From contig NZ_BKCF01000001.1 of NCBI RefSeq assembly GCF_009014635.1, positions 186,001 through 250,000 of the forward strand: a DNA stretch of 64,000 bases, written 5' to 3'. This stretch comes from Patiriisocius marinistellae. GTDB lineage: Bacteria; Bacteroidota; Bacteroidia; Flavobacteriales; Flavobacteriaceae. The notes under the pieces were generated by a model, which made no database searches, had not been told where the DNA came from, and saw only the letters and a program-made list of their open reading frames with translations. Of this stretch, positions 39,926 to 49,716 are shown in pieces (position 1 is the stretch's first letter; every line of letters starts with the position of its first letter). Position numbers and translations under genes: made by a program.

Positions 39926-40180
39926 ATGAAAAAATTAATTTTAAGTTTAGCAGTAATGGGTATGGTATTAACAGCTTGCGGTAGTGATGATGATGCAGGT
40001 TTTGACTGTGTTGCTTCTTCTCAAGATATTTCTGCAAAATTAACGGCATTTATTGAAGATGACTCAAATGCAAATTGTCTTGCTTACAGAGCTTCTTTAC
40101 AGTCTTTTGTAGATAATGGCTGTTCAGGAGAACAAGCTGCTCAGTTTCAAGCAGCGTTAGATGACTTAGACTGCAATTAA
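39926..40180 (+). CDS. Small Cys-rich lipoprotein
   Basis: The 84-residue precursor has a lipoprotein signal (MKKLILSLAVMGMVLTAC, Cys18) and an acidic linker. The mature helical region holds four cysteines (Cys28, Cys51, Cys66, Cys83), suited to two disulfides. No known domain is recognised. It is a single-gene unit with its own terminator at 40201-40227. Function unknown. Confidence 0.78.
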   Translation: MKKLILSLAVMGMVLTACGSDDDAGFDCVASSQDISAKLTAFIEDDSNANCLAYRASLQSFVDNGCSGEQAAQFQAALDDLDCN

Positions 40181-40200
40181 AAAATAAATTATAATTAATT

Positions 40201-40227
40201 AAAGACCGCTTATGATAAGCGGTCTTT
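40201..40227 (+). terminator. Terminator of the small lipoprotein gene
   Basis: Perfect 12-bp stem AAAGACCGCTTA / TAAGCGGTCTTT with a TGA loop, then a T run. Confidence 0.92.
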
Positions 40228-40340
40228 TTTTGTTTTCTGCGGAAATATTTAACAACACAAATATTTGTTATAATTAAATACCCCAATATTTGAGTCATCT
40301 TATTTGAGTACTTTAGTGTATTCAAACAACTTTATATCAA

Positions 40341-41303
40341 ATGTCAAAAATTTCCGAAGAGAATATCATCAACCATACTATTGCCTTTTACAACCTTGAA
40401 AATCTTTTTGATACAATTAATGACCCTGATATATTTGATGATGATTTTACTGCTGACGCACCAAAAAAATGGAACCAATCTAGGTTTAAAAAAAAGGTGC
40501 GCAATCTTGGACACATTATTAATCAAATAGGGTTTAAGGACACAAAAAAACCTCCATCATTAATAGGTGTTGCCGAAATTGAAAATGCATTTGTCCTTCA
40601 AGAACTTATCAACTCTGAACATTTAAAGCATACAAATTATAAATTTGTTCATTTTGATTCTAATGACGAGCGCGGCATTGACACTGCGTTATTATATAAT
40701 GTAGATTGTTTTGAAGTACTTGAAAAAAAAATACACGAGGTGTATTTAGAAAAAGAAGCTGGCGTCCAGGATTATACTCGGGACATACTTTATGTTAAAG
40801 GAAAACTTGATGGTGTTATTGTTCATGTTTTAGTCAACCACTGGCCCTCTAGAAGAGCTGGGGTAAAACTTACTGAACCTCAACGCATAATTGCATCAAA
40901 AACAAATATTAAAATTATTAATAGTATAAGAAAAGTAAACACTAATGCCAAGATTATTGTTTTAGGCGATTTTAATGATGATCCAGAAAGTAATAGTATA
41001 AAAGCAATCAGCAATACAAGCATGTATAATCCTATGGAGTTATTACTCACAAGAGAAGATGGGAGCCTTACTTTTAAAGGAGAATGGAATTTATTTGACC
41101 AAATTATTATCTCTCAAAATTTTCTTCAAGGTTATGGAAATAATTTTAGATTTAAAGAGGCTAAAATATTTAATTTTCATGGTGCTCAAGTATTTGAAGG
41201 TGTGTACAAAGGGCATCCATTTCGAACATATGCAGGTCCAGAATATTTAGGAGGTATTAGTGATCACTTCCCTATTTATGGAGTTTTTACCATACATAAT
41301 TAA
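40341..41303 (+). CDS. Endonuclease/exonuclease/phosphatase family protein, cytosolic paralogue
   Basis: The 320-residue EEP-fold protein has IAFYNLENLFDT (metal-binding Glu/Asn region), VNHWPSRRAG, GDFNDDPESN and the C-terminal GGISDHFPI catalytic Asp-His. No signal peptide is seen, so it is predicted cytosolic. It is clearly paralogous to the exported protein at 54228-55277 (same IAFYN-x-ENLFDT, VNHWPSR, WNLFDQ, SDHFP blocks). The substrate could be nucleic acid, a phosphodiester or a phospholipid. Confidence 0.9.
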   Translation: MSKISEENIINHTIAFYNLENLFDTINDPDIFDDDFTADAPKKWNQSRFKKKVRNLGHIINQIGFKDTKKPPSLIGVAEIENAFVLQELINSEHLKHTNYKFVHFDSNDERGIDTALLYNVDCFEVLEKKIHEVYLEKEAGVQDYTRDILYVKGKLDGVIVHVLVNHWPSRRAGVKLTEPQRIIASKTNIKIINSIRKVNTNAKIIVLGDFNDDPESNSIKAISNTSMYNPMELLLTREDGSLTFKGEWNLFDQIIISQNFLQGYGNNFRFKEAKIFNFHGAQVFEGVYKGHPFRTYAGPEYLGGISDHFPIYGVFTIHN

Positions 41304-41423
41304 TAGGAATTATTCCAGATTTTCGTCGTGAATTACATGCCATTCATCTAAAACATACAATATTGATTATTGATTAACATATTTTAACTAAATTTAGCCA
41401 AAAATAACACAAAAAGATTATTG

Positions 41424-44400
41424 ATGAAGCTACAATTACCTTCCGAAAATTCTAATAATACACACTTACTTGCCAAAATAAAGCAATCACAATTGCTTTT
41501 TATTTTGGCTTTTTTGTTTGTTGGATTTAGTCATGCACAGACTACAGTTGTATGTGCCGATGGCCCAGTTAACACTACATTTTGCTATGATAATTTTGAT
41601 ACAACATCATTTGAGTTTACAAGCGACACAGGTTTTCCCCTTGTTTTAACATTTAATGCAGGGACAACTGAAAATACATGGGATGAAGTTATTGTGCTTG
41701 ATTCTGATGGAGTTACAGATTTAAATGCAGCTACACCATATGGTGCTGGAGGTCAATTATCTGGTCTTACATTTACATCAACTGGAGACACTATTACATT
41801 AATGATTAACTCTGACGTCTCTAATAGTTGTGTAAGTGGCTCACAGACAGCATGGGATTGGGATGTATTTTGTTTGACGTGTATGCCTCCTGCAGTAGAC
41901 TTTATAAGTAACAATATGTGTTTTACAGGTCAAGATTTTGAAATTGACGTGGATGTTACAGATTTAGGAAGTACTGGAACACTTACAATAACTGATGACC
42001 AAGGATCAACACCTGTTGTGGTTACAGCGGTAGGCACAACAACATTTGGCCCTTATGATCCAAACGTAGACGTTATATTCACTGTTGATAATGGCGATGC
42101 TAATTGTCTAATTGAGAGTGACCCAATAGGGTGTGAATGTGAACCTCCTACGGTTGATTTTGTTTCAAATAACATGTGCTTTCCAGGACAAGATTGGACT
42201 GTTGATGTTGAGATTACAGATTTAGGCGGAGCATCTAGTTTAAACATATTTACCATTCCAGCAACTACGGCGCAAACAGTAACAGCAGTTGGCACATATA
42301 CATTTGGTCCTTTTGACCCAGCTGCAGTAGTCAATATTATTGTTGATGGTGGAGTAATGGATTGTGTAGTACCAAGTGGTCCTATTTCTTGTGAATGTGA
42401 AGAACCTATAGTAGACTTTATTTCAAACGATTTATGTTTTCCAGGACAAGACTGGACAATTGATGTTGTAATTACAGATTTATCAGGTGCTCCAAGTGTT
42501 GATATTTTTGATGCAGCAATGACACAACCTGTACAAACTACAACAGTACCTGGGACATTTACTTTTGGTCCTTTTCCTCCTGGTGCAGTAGTAAATATGA
42601 TAGTAGATGGTGGTGCATTTGATTGTGTTGCAACAAGTGGACCTATAGATTGTGAATGTGTGCCTCCTACAGCAACATTTTCTCAAGATGGTTTATGTGA
42701 AACCGGCCAAGAATTCTCCGTTTTTGTTGACATCACAGATTTAGGAGGTGCATCAACACTTACAATAACTGATGACCAAGGAAATCCAGCTCAGACCGCA
42801 ACAGCACCAGGAATTTTAACCTTTGGAACTTACCCTCCAGGCACAACTCCTATTATTACTATTGATGGTGGAAATACAGACTGTGTTATTGACAGTGGCC
42901 CTATAAATTGTTTATCTACAGGAGAATGTGATATTGTTAATGCAGGACCAGATGCTTTTTTAGATTGTGATACTGATTGTGTAGACTTAACGGCTTCTTT
43001 TTTGACAACTCCTTTTTTAGACACTACAAGTTATGCTATACAAGGTCCTGTTTGTGACGTTCCGCCATTAACTGGAACACCATCTGGAGTTATTAGTGAT
43101 GATACTTGGAGTAGCCCTATTGATATGACTTTTGATTTTGAGTTTTTTGGTAATACTTACTCATCACTTGTAGTTAATGGTAATGGAGTAGTTTCTTTTG
43201 ATCTGTCAAATACTGGCGGCTCTGGTTATGTAATGGATCCACCTGACCAACTTCCTCTTAATGACCCACCAGTATATACTTTAAATTCTATATTTGGTGC
43301 TTTACACGATATGGATGTGAGTGAAGGTGGGGAGATTAACTTTTTTGTCTCTGGAGTTGCTCCTTACAGGATATTTGTATTAAACTATAATAACATAGCT
43401 CATTTTTCTTGTAATGATATTTCTTCTACATCTCAAATTCTTTTATATGAATCTTTGAATATTATTGATGTCAATATTATTGAAAAACCTACTTGTATCA
43501 CTTGGAATGATGGCCTTGCTGCAATTGGTATTCAAGGAAATGACATTACTCAATTTAGTGTGCCAGAAGATAGAAACGTAGGTGTTTGGGAGGTTGCGCC
43601 TGGACAAAGTGAAAGCTGGAGATTTGTTCCTAGTGGTGCTCCAACAACTGCAAGTGCTTTTGAGTGGAGAGATATCAATGGAACTGTATTAAGTAATAAT
43701 CCCGTCCTTAATGTTTGCCCTACCGAAACAACAACGTATGTTGCAGCACTTACAGTAGAATTGCCAGGAGGTGGTTTTGATGAAATTACTGATGAGGTTA
43801 CTGTAACTAAAGAAAGCGGCTGTGGCTTTTTTGATTGTAATGACACACTATTATTTGAAGATTTTGGAACTGGAACAGGTAATGAAACACATCCTTTTAC
43901 ACCATTAGACTTTAATGACGGAACTACACAAATAGATGCAAATCAATATACTGTATCAAGTGTTTCTACAGGACTAAATGATGGATGGCATAATGATATG
44001 TTAGACCATACAGCAGATGATACTGATGGACAAATGATTTTCTTTAATCCTTCAGAAAATCCAACTGAAATTGAATTATATAGACGTGATGTGACAGTAC
44101 CTACAAATACAGACCATTTATTCTCTTTCTGGATGACAACTGTTTATGATATAGACACTAATATATGTCCTAATAACGGCTCTCCTTCTAGATTAATTTT
44201 TAGAGTTGAAGACATGTCTGGCACAGTCATAGCTACAAATAACACAAATGATGTTATTAATCAATCAGACCCACAATGGCTTCAATTTTCTCTTGATTTT
44301 AATTCTGGAGCTAATAATCAAGTTCAAATTGTTATCTTAAACGATATTTTTGGTGCCTGCGGAAATGACTTAGCCATTGATGATATAGGTGTTTTTGCTG

Positions 44401-45998
44401 AAGGTGTGCCACCAGTTATTATTGCACCAACAAATCTTGAATTATGTGATGAAACTGGAAATGATGAAGCAACATTTGATTTAACCTCTACAATTACCGA
44501 ATTGTTAGACGGATTAGACCCTGCTTTACACGTAGTAACATTCCACAATAGCCAAGTAGATGCAGACACTGGCAATAATGACATCCCTACTCCTACGGCA
44601 TACATTAATGCTTCAAACCCTGAAACAATTTTTGTTCGTGTAGAAAAACTGAACCAACCTAATTGTTTTAGCACTACAAATTTTGAGTTAAGTATTACGC
44701 AGGCTATTGTTATTACTACAGATTTACCAGCAGAAGTAACATTCTGCCCAGATGAATCATTTACTGGATTGGACGCGACACCTACAAACGCAGGAATTGA
44801 TTTAACAACAGTTACATATTCTTGGGAAGATGCTGGAGGAACAATTGTTTCGACTGATGCTATATTTACACCTGCCGTTTCTGGAACATACACAGTGACT
44901 ATTACAGTGCCACCTTGTAGTTTTACCATGATTTCTATAGATGTAATTGTGAACCCAGTTCCAACAATTGATTTGGGTGCAGATGCAACTGTTTGTGATA
45001 ATGCCACATTCGAAATTATTCCAGATATCACAGGAGATACTACGGGTGCAACATTATTATGGAGCACAGGAGAAACAACACCTACGATTATTGTTGATAC
45101 TACAGGAACCTATTCGTTAACAATTACAACAGTAGATGGTTGTGAAGTAACAGACGAAATTGTTGTGACTATATCAGACCCAATTGATGTAACTATTGAT
45201 TCTGGCAACTTTGAAAGTTGTGAAGATTTTGTTACTACTATAACCGCATCTGCTAGTGTAGCAAATGTGACGTACCAATGGTTCTTAAACGGTGTTTTAC
45301 TACCTGGAGAAACAAATAGTAGTATAGGTGCAACATATCCAGCAGGAGCTACACAAGCTCAAGTATATAATGTTGTAGTTACAAGTCCAGAAGGTTGTAT
45401 GGGTGAAGAAAGTATAAGTGTAACACTCGCAGCACCTTTAGATATTATAATTGACACAGACGATTTTGAAACATGTCCAGGATTTGAAACTACTATCAAT
45501 GCATCTGCTAGTGCGAGTGGTTCAACGTTCCAATGGCTTTTAAATGGTGATGAATTAGCTGGAGAGACAAATAGTAGTATTGATGTTTCATTACCTGCAA
45601 ATACAACGGGAATACAAACCTACACTGTACTTGTAATGAGCCCAGAAGGTTGCGAAGGTGAAGCAAGTATTGATATATCATTATTCACTGATAATGCAAA
45701 CTGTGTTATTTCTCAAGGTATTTCTCCTAATGGTGATGGTATTAATGATGTATTAAACCTAGAGTTCTTAAACAATAGATCTGGAATTGAAAGTGTTCAA
45801 ATTTTTAACAGATTAGGACGTGAAGTATTTGTATTTGGTAACGGTTATTCAAATCAATTTACTGGAAACACAACTGACGGTGATGAGTTACCTACTGGAA
45901 CGTACTTTTATGTAATAAAGCTACAGAATGCAGATCAAATCTTCCAAGATTCAGCTACTGGGTCAGGTTGGATATATATAAATAGAGAAGCAAACTAA
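41424..45998 (+). CDS. Giant T9SS type B (gliding motility-associated C-terminal) surface protein
   Basis: A 1,524-residue protein. An N-terminal signal region with a hydrophobic stretch ending FSHAQ precedes a CUB-like domain (VCADGPVNTTFCYDNFDTTS onward, two Cys). Four tandem repeats of about 85 residues follow (41886-42912). Next come a propeller-like or lectin-like region, a jelly-roll domain (DTLLFEDFGTGTGNET), Ig/PKD-type repeats including two near-identical final ones (TYQWFLNGVLLPGETNSS, TFQWLLNGDELAGETNSS), and the type B C-terminal domain (QGISPNGDGINDVLNLEFL ... LPTGTYFYVIKL). Type B substrates are typically exported with a dedicated PorP/SprF protein, which is encoded next. Likely adhesin or surface-layer role; ligand unknown. 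Confidence 0.92.
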   Translation: MKLQLPSENSNNTHLLAKIKQSQLLFILAFLFVGFSHAQTTVVCADGPVNTTFCYDNFDTTSFEFTSDTGFPLVLTFNAGTTENTWDEVIVLDSDGVTDLNAATPYGAGGQLSGLTFTSTGDTITLMINSDVSNSCVSGSQTAWDWDVFCLTCMPPAVDFISNNMCFTGQDFEIDVDVTDLGSTGTLTITDDQGSTPVVVTAVGTTTFGPYDPNVDVIFTVDNGDANCLIESDPIGCECEPPTVDFVSNNMCFPGQDWTVDVEITDLGGASSLNIFTIPATTAQTVTAVGTYTFGPFDPAAVVNIIVDGGVMDCVVPSGPISCECEEPIVDFISNDLCFPGQDWTIDVVITDLSGAPSVDIFDAAMTQPVQTTTVPGTFTFGPFPPGAVVNMIVDGGAFDCVATSGPIDCECVPPTATFSQDGLCETGQEFSVFVDITDLGGASTLTITDDQGNPAQTATAPGILTFGTYPPGTTPIITIDGGNTDCVIDSGPINCLSTGECDIVNAGPDAFLDCDTDCVDLTASFLTTPFLDTTSYAIQGPVCDVPPLTGTPSGVISDDTWSSPIDMTFDFEFFGNTYSSLVVNGNGVVSFDLSNTGGSGYVMDPPDQLPLNDPPVYTLNSIFGALHDMDVSEGGEINFFVSGVAPYRIFVLNYNNIAHFSCNDISSTSQILLYESLNIIDVNIIEKPTCITWNDGLAAIGIQGNDITQFSVPEDRNVGVWEVAPGQSESWRFVPSGAPTTASAFEWRDINGTVLSNNPVLNVCPTETTTYVAALTVELPGGGFDEITDEVTVTKESGCGFFDCNDTLLFEDFGTGTGNETHPFTPLDFNDGTTQIDANQYTVSSVSTGLNDGWHNDMLDHTADDTDGQMIFFNPSENPTEIELYRRDVTVPTNTDHLFSFWMTTVYDIDTNICPNNGSPSRLIFRVEDMSGTVIATNNTNDVINQSDPQWLQFSLDFNSGANNQVQIVILNDIFGACGNDLAIDDIGVFAEGVPPVIIAPTNLELCDETGNDEATFDLTSTITELLDGLDPALHVVTFHNSQVDADTGNNDIPTPTAYINASNPETIFVRVEKLNQPNCFSTTNFELSITQAIVITTDLPAEVTFCPDESFTGLDATPTNAGIDLTTVTYSWEDAGGTIVSTDAIFTPAVSGTYTVTITVPPCSFTMISIDVIVNPVPTIDLGADATVCDNATFEIIPDITGDTTGATLLWSTGETTPTIIVDTTGTYSLTITTVDGCEVTDEIVVTISDPIDVTIDSGNFESCEDFVTTITASASVANVTYQWFLNGVLLPGETNSSIGATYPAGATQAQVYNVVVTSPEGCMGEESISVTLAAPLDIIIDTDDFETCPGFETTINASASASGSTFQWLLNGDELAGETNSSIDVSLPANTTGIQTYTVLVMSPEGCEGEASIDISLFTDNANCVISQGISPNGDGINDVLNLEFLNNRSGIESVQIFNRLGREVFVFGNGYSNQFTGNTTDGDELPTGTYFYVIKLQNADQIFQDSATGSGWIYINREAN
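41886..42912 (+). repeat. Four tandem ~85-residue Cys-containing repeats within the type B protein
   Basis: Units begin PPAVDFISNNMCF, PPTVDFVSNNMCF, PIVDFISNDLCF and PPTATFSQDGLCE; each continues with DVxxTDL and ends with a DC ... CEC cysteine pattern. Boundaries are approximate. Confidence 0.85.
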
Positions 45999-46016
45999 TT
46001 AAAAAGAAAACCAGTA

Positions 46017-46050
46017 AAGTGGATTGTATAGCAATCTGTATAATCCACTT
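46017..46050 (+). other. Intercistronic hairpin before porP
   Basis: Nine perfect pairs AAGTGGATT / AATCCACTT, extendable to 14 with two wobbles, loop of 6. No T run follows, so it is more likely an RNA-processing or partial attenuation element than a full terminator. Confidence 0.55.
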
Positions 46051-46053
46051 ACT

Positions 46054-46063
46054 ATTTCCGAAG
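46054..46063 (+). repeat. ATTTCCGAAG dispersed motif
   Basis: Exact copy (followed by AAAAG) four bases after the hairpin upstream of porP. Confidence 0.55.
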
Positions 46064-46130
46064 AAAAGATTGCTCAGTTTATGATAATCAACTCGGAAGT
46101 TTCAATTAACAAAAAATAAATATCATTATA

Positions 46131-47057
46131 ATGAAAAAACAACTATCGCTATTATTAGTACTCTTGTGTGTTGTACTGTGTACCGAAAAAGCTACCGCTC
46201 AGCAAGACCCGCAGTATACGCAATACATGTACAACATGAATGTTGTAAACCCAGCATATGCAGGTTCTAAAGAAAGCATTTCATTTACCGCTCTCTATCG
46301 CAAACAATGGTCAGGGTTTGACGGAGCACCAGAAACTTTCACGTTCTCTGCTCACGGACCTTTAAGTGACAAAGTAGGATTAGGGCTTTCGGCTATTAAA
46401 GATGAACTTGGTCCTATTAGCGAGACTAATGTATATGCAGATTTTTCATATACACTACAAGTAGGCGCAAATACAAAGTTAGCATTAGGTTTAAAAGCCG
46501 GTGCTACGTTTCATGATGTGGGATTAGCTGGTGTAGGTGTCAACTCTCAAGACCCTAATGACCCATTTTTTTCACAGGATATAAATAATACATATCCTAA
46601 TATTGGGGCGGGAGCTTTTTTATATGCAGACAGTTTCTACGTTGGTTTTTCTGTTCCTAACTTATTAAATACTGTTCACCTTGATGAAAATGGTATTCGC
46701 TACGGAAATGAGACAAATCACTACTTTGGTACTGCTGGTTATGTATTTCAAGTAAACGAAAACTTTAAATTAAAGCCTTCTGTATTAGTAAAAAGTGCTT
46801 TTGATGCACCTGTCTCTTTCGACGGAAACTTAAATGCATTATTCTATGATAAATTTGAATTAGGAGTTTCTTATAGACTAGATGATTCTTTTAGTGGGCT
46901 TGTGGGATTCCAAGTATTGCCTGAAATAAGAGTAGGGTATGCTTATGATCGTGTGGTTTCAGATATCAACGTAGTTTCAGACTCCTCGCATGAGATTGTC
47001 TTAACTTTTGACCTTTTCACAAAGAAACGCACACTTCGTTCACCTAGATACTTCTAA
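46131..47057 (+). CDS. PorP/SprF family type IX secretion membrane protein
   Basis: The 308-residue protein has a signal peptide (residues 1-23, ending ATAQ) and the PorP/SprF start QQDPQYTQYMYNMNVVNPAYAGSKE. An outer-membrane barrel follows, ending near the C-terminus (EIVLTFDLFTKKRTLRSPRYF). In the type IX system PorP/SprF members support export and surface attachment of specific substrates, especially type B ones. It follows a type B gene and precedes an OmpA gene by 23 bases, the usual three-gene module. Not the core PorP by sequence alone; a paralogue. Confidence 0.93.
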   Translation: MKKQLSLLLVLLCVVLCTEKATAQQDPQYTQYMYNMNVVNPAYAGSKESISFTALYRKQWSGFDGAPETFTFSAHGPLSDKVGLGLSAIKDELGPISETNVYADFSYTLQVGANTKLALGLKAGATFHDVGLAGVGVNSQDPNDPFFSQDINNTYPNIGAGAFLYADSFYVGFSVPNLLNTVHLDENGIRYGNETNHYFGTAGYVFQVNENFKLKPSVLVKSAFDAPVSFDGNLNALFYDKFELGVSYRLDDSFSGLVGFQVLPEIRVGYAYDRVVSDINVVSDSSHEIVLTFDLFTKKRTLRSPRYF

Positions 47058-47080
47058 TAACAACTTTAATTTCATTCAAA

Positions 47081-48976
47081 ATGAAAAAAATATATACCAT
47101 ATTTCTACTTCTAGCAGTAAGTACTTCATTAGTTACTGCTCAAAATAGTAAGACTAAAAAAGCAGATAAATACTATGCAAATCTAGCATATACAGATGCT
47201 GCAAAAGCCTACCAAAAATTACTTAAAAAAGGTGATGGCGACCTTTACGTATTTGAAAGATTAGCAAATAGCTACTTTTTTATAAACGATACAAAAAAAG
47301 CAGAAACATATTATAAAAGAGTCGTAAAATCAAAAAATGCAAATCCTGAGGCTGTTTACAATTATGCTCAATCATTAAAAGCAAATGGTAAGTTTTCAGA
47401 CTACAATACTTACATGAAGCAGTTTGCTTCTATGAAGCCTAACGATACGCGCGCAAAGGATTTTATGAAAAATCCCAACTATGTTCCTCAAATTATTGAG
47501 AATATGGCTCGTTACACTGCAACAAACATGGAACAGGTTAATAGCGAGTTTGCAGATTTTGGTGGTATAATCCATGGAAAAGACTTTTACTTTTCTTCTG
47601 GTCGTAATACAACACGCAAAAAATATCAATGGAATGAAGAGCCTTTCTTAGATTTATATAAAGCTACTGATGTAGGAGGTACTATAAAGGATCCTAAATT
47701 AGTTGATGGAGATGTAAACACAAAGTACCACGAATCAAATGCAGTAATTTCTGCAGATGGAAAAAGAATGTATTTTGACCGTAATGATTATTTTGAAGGA
47801 GATTACGACAAAAGTGAAGATGGTGTAAACCAAATTAACTTATACTACGCCGAAAAAATTGCTGGTAAAGGATGGTCTGGAGTTAAATCTGCTCCGTTTA
47901 ATAGTGATGAATACTCAGTAGGACATCCTGCATTAAGCCCAGATGGAAAAACACTTTATTTTGTAAGTGATATGCCAGGTGGTAAGGGCTTGTCTGATAT
48001 TTACAAAACAAGTATTAATGCTGATGGATCTCTAGGAACTCCTCAAAGACTTGAAGATAATATTAATACTGAGGGTAAAGAGTTGTTCCCATATGTTGAT
48101 AGTAGTGGGACATTATACTTTTCAAGTGACGGACACCTAGGAATAGGTGGGCTTGATGTTTTTATTGCAGAAGCTCAGGGAAGTAATTTTGGGACTGTAA
48201 ATAATTTAGGATCTGGAGTAAACACCTCTGCAGATGATTTTGCTTACAAATATGACCCAATTACTGAGACTGGATATGTTTCTTCAAATCGTGAAGGAGG
48301 AAAAGGTAGCGATGATATTTATATGGTAAGAGCTGTGGAGATTCCATGTGTAGTAACAATTGATGTAATGGTTATGAATGAATACACAAAAGCGCCTATT
48401 GCAGGAGCAAGAGTTGATTTATATGATACTATGGACAATAAACTAAGCGCTAAGACAAGTGGTCCAGATGGTAAGGTCTCTTTTGAAACTTCTTGTGACC
48501 AAGAGCATGAAGTACAAGCTGTAATGAATGATTTTGAAAGCAATGCTACAAGTGTGTCATCAGCTAATGATGAAACAATTTCAGCAACTGTAATGTTACG
48601 TCCTATTGAAGATATTATTGTTGAGGACAAAATAGTGCTAAACCCTATATTGTTTGACCTTGACAAATCTAACATTAAACCTCAAGCCGCTTTTGAACTT
48701 GATAAGATAGTTTCAATAATGACTAAATATCCAAATATGGAAATAGATATTGCTAGTCATACCGACTTTAGAGGTAAAGACGCATACAATCTTAGTCTAT
48801 CTGAAAGAAGAGCACAATCCACACGCCAATACATAATTTCAAAAGGTATTAATGCTAAGCGATTGACAGCAAAAGGATACGGTGAGACTAGACCACGTGT
48901 ATCATGTGGAGAAAAATGTACAGAAGAAGAACATCAATTAAACAGAAGGTCTGAGTTTACTATAACAAAAAGATAA
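47081..48976 (+). CDS. PorE-like OmpA-family protein (TPR, PD40, CRD, OmpA)
   Basis: The 631-residue protein has a signal peptide (ending TAQN), TPR-like helices (about 24-110), a PD40/WD40-like propeller (about 155-405; ALSPDGKTLYFVSDMPGG, GTLYFSSDGHLGIGG, GYVSSNREGGKGSDD), a carboxypeptidase-regulatory domain (about 425-500) and a C-terminal OmpA domain (NPILFDLDKSNIKP ... ASHTDFRGKDAYNLSLSERRA). This is the order described for PorE of Porphyromonas gingivalis, which tethers the type IX system to peptidoglycan. It is cotranscribed with the PorP/SprF gene. Bacteroidota genomes encode several such paralogues, so the name is a type, not an orthology claim. Confidence 0.92.
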   Translation: MKKIYTIFLLLAVSTSLVTAQNSKTKKADKYYANLAYTDAAKAYQKLLKKGDGDLYVFERLANSYFFINDTKKAETYYKRVVKSKNANPEAVYNYAQSLKANGKFSDYNTYMKQFASMKPNDTRAKDFMKNPNYVPQIIENMARYTATNMEQVNSEFADFGGIIHGKDFYFSSGRNTTRKKYQWNEEPFLDLYKATDVGGTIKDPKLVDGDVNTKYHESNAVISADGKRMYFDRNDYFEGDYDKSEDGVNQINLYYAEKIAGKGWSGVKSAPFNSDEYSVGHPALSPDGKTLYFVSDMPGGKGLSDIYKTSINADGSLGTPQRLEDNINTEGKELFPYVDSSGTLYFSSDGHLGIGGLDVFIAEAQGSNFGTVNNLGSGVNTSADDFAYKYDPITETGYVSSNREGGKGSDDIYMVRAVEIPCVVTIDVMVMNEYTKAPIAGARVDLYDTMDNKLSAKTSGPDGKVSFETSCDQEHEVQAVMNDFESNATSVSSANDETISATVMLRPIEDIIVEDKIVLNPILFDLDKSNIKPQAAFELDKIVSIMTKYPNMEIDIASHTDFRGKDAYNLSLSERRAQSTRQYIISKGINAKRLTAKGYGETRPRVSCGEKCTEEEHQLNRRSEFTITKR

Positions 48977-49011
48977 CCTGTAAAAATTAGCTTAACCAAC
49001 CAAGAAGCTAG

Positions 49012-49045
49012 ACCCTCATGGAACGATTTATCGGGATATGAGGGT
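49012..49045 (+). terminator. Terminator after the OmpA-family gene
   Basis: 8-bp stem ACCCTCAT / ATGAGGGT with an 18-base loop, then TTTTT. Confidence 0.7.
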
Positions 49046-49103
49046 TTTTTCTTTAATATAATACTTCATCTAAAAAAGGAAAATAATTAGGCAACATTAA
49101 ATA

Positions 49104-49640
49104 ATGAAATACCAGATAAATAGAAAAAGTATATTCAAAAGTTTAATAAATTTCATTATTGTTTTGTTAGGCTTTTTGATGGCTTTAGTATTTTTTTATA
49201 AGACCAATTATGTTCAACACGTATTATTAATTTTTGCATTTTACTTTAGCATTCAATTAACTATAACCCTTTTGCTTTTAGCAGATTTTTATATTAAAAC
49301 AAAAAATACTGTAGTTCAATTTTCTAAAAATAAATTAAACTATCAAATAAATGATGTTAGGTATTCATTTGAGATTGAAGAAATCGAAACTATAATTATT
49401 CATTGTGCTCCTTCTATTAAAAGAAATAGTCGGGTTATATTTTTCCCTTTTGAGCCGTTCCATTATATATTAATAAATTTAAACAATGGCCAAAAGGTTT
49501 ACATTACTTCTTTATCAGACAGCAACCTGAATTCTTCAATTAAATCAATTTCTATTTTAAAAGGTAAGATATTTTATCTAAAACGAGGTTTTTTTAACAA
49601 TGGAGCTTGGATAAATTCTCCTTTTCTTGACGCTCTATAA
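49104..49640 (+). CDS. Hypothetical two-helix membrane protein with PH-like domain
   Basis: The 178-residue protein has two hydrophobic segments (about 14-34 and 38-60) separated by a short KTNYVQ turn. The soluble beta-rich part (about 66-178) is reminiscent of bacterial PH/YcxB-like domains (TVVQFSKNKLNYQINDVRYS, EEIETIIIHCAPS). No known enzyme motif. It lies alone between two terminators. Function unknown. Confidence 0.72.
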   Translation: MKYQINRKSIFKSLINFIIVLLGFLMALVFFYKTNYVQHVLLIFAFYFSIQLTITLLLLADFYIKTKNTVVQFSKNKLNYQINDVRYSFEIEEIETIIIHCAPSIKRNSRVIFFPFEPFHYILINLNNGQKVYITSLSDSNLNSSIKSISILKGKIFYLKRGFFNNGAWINSPFLDAL

Positions 49641-49716
49641 TTAAAACTAACTACACAATTTTACCTAATAAAGATCAAGTTCAAAATACCGTTGGTTTTG
49701 GTTTTCCAAGTATAAA

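Noticed and set aside
42053-43846. Several minus-strand open frames inside the giant type B gene
   Set aside because: They overlap a clearly coding gene with repeated domains, and their low-complexity translations fit antisense shadows of its tandem repeats.
44324-45067. A 247-codon minus-strand open frame inside the type B gene
   Set aside because: Long but antisense to Ig-like repeats and composed of simple Ser/Val/Thr-rich sequence; no signal peptide or recognisable motif.
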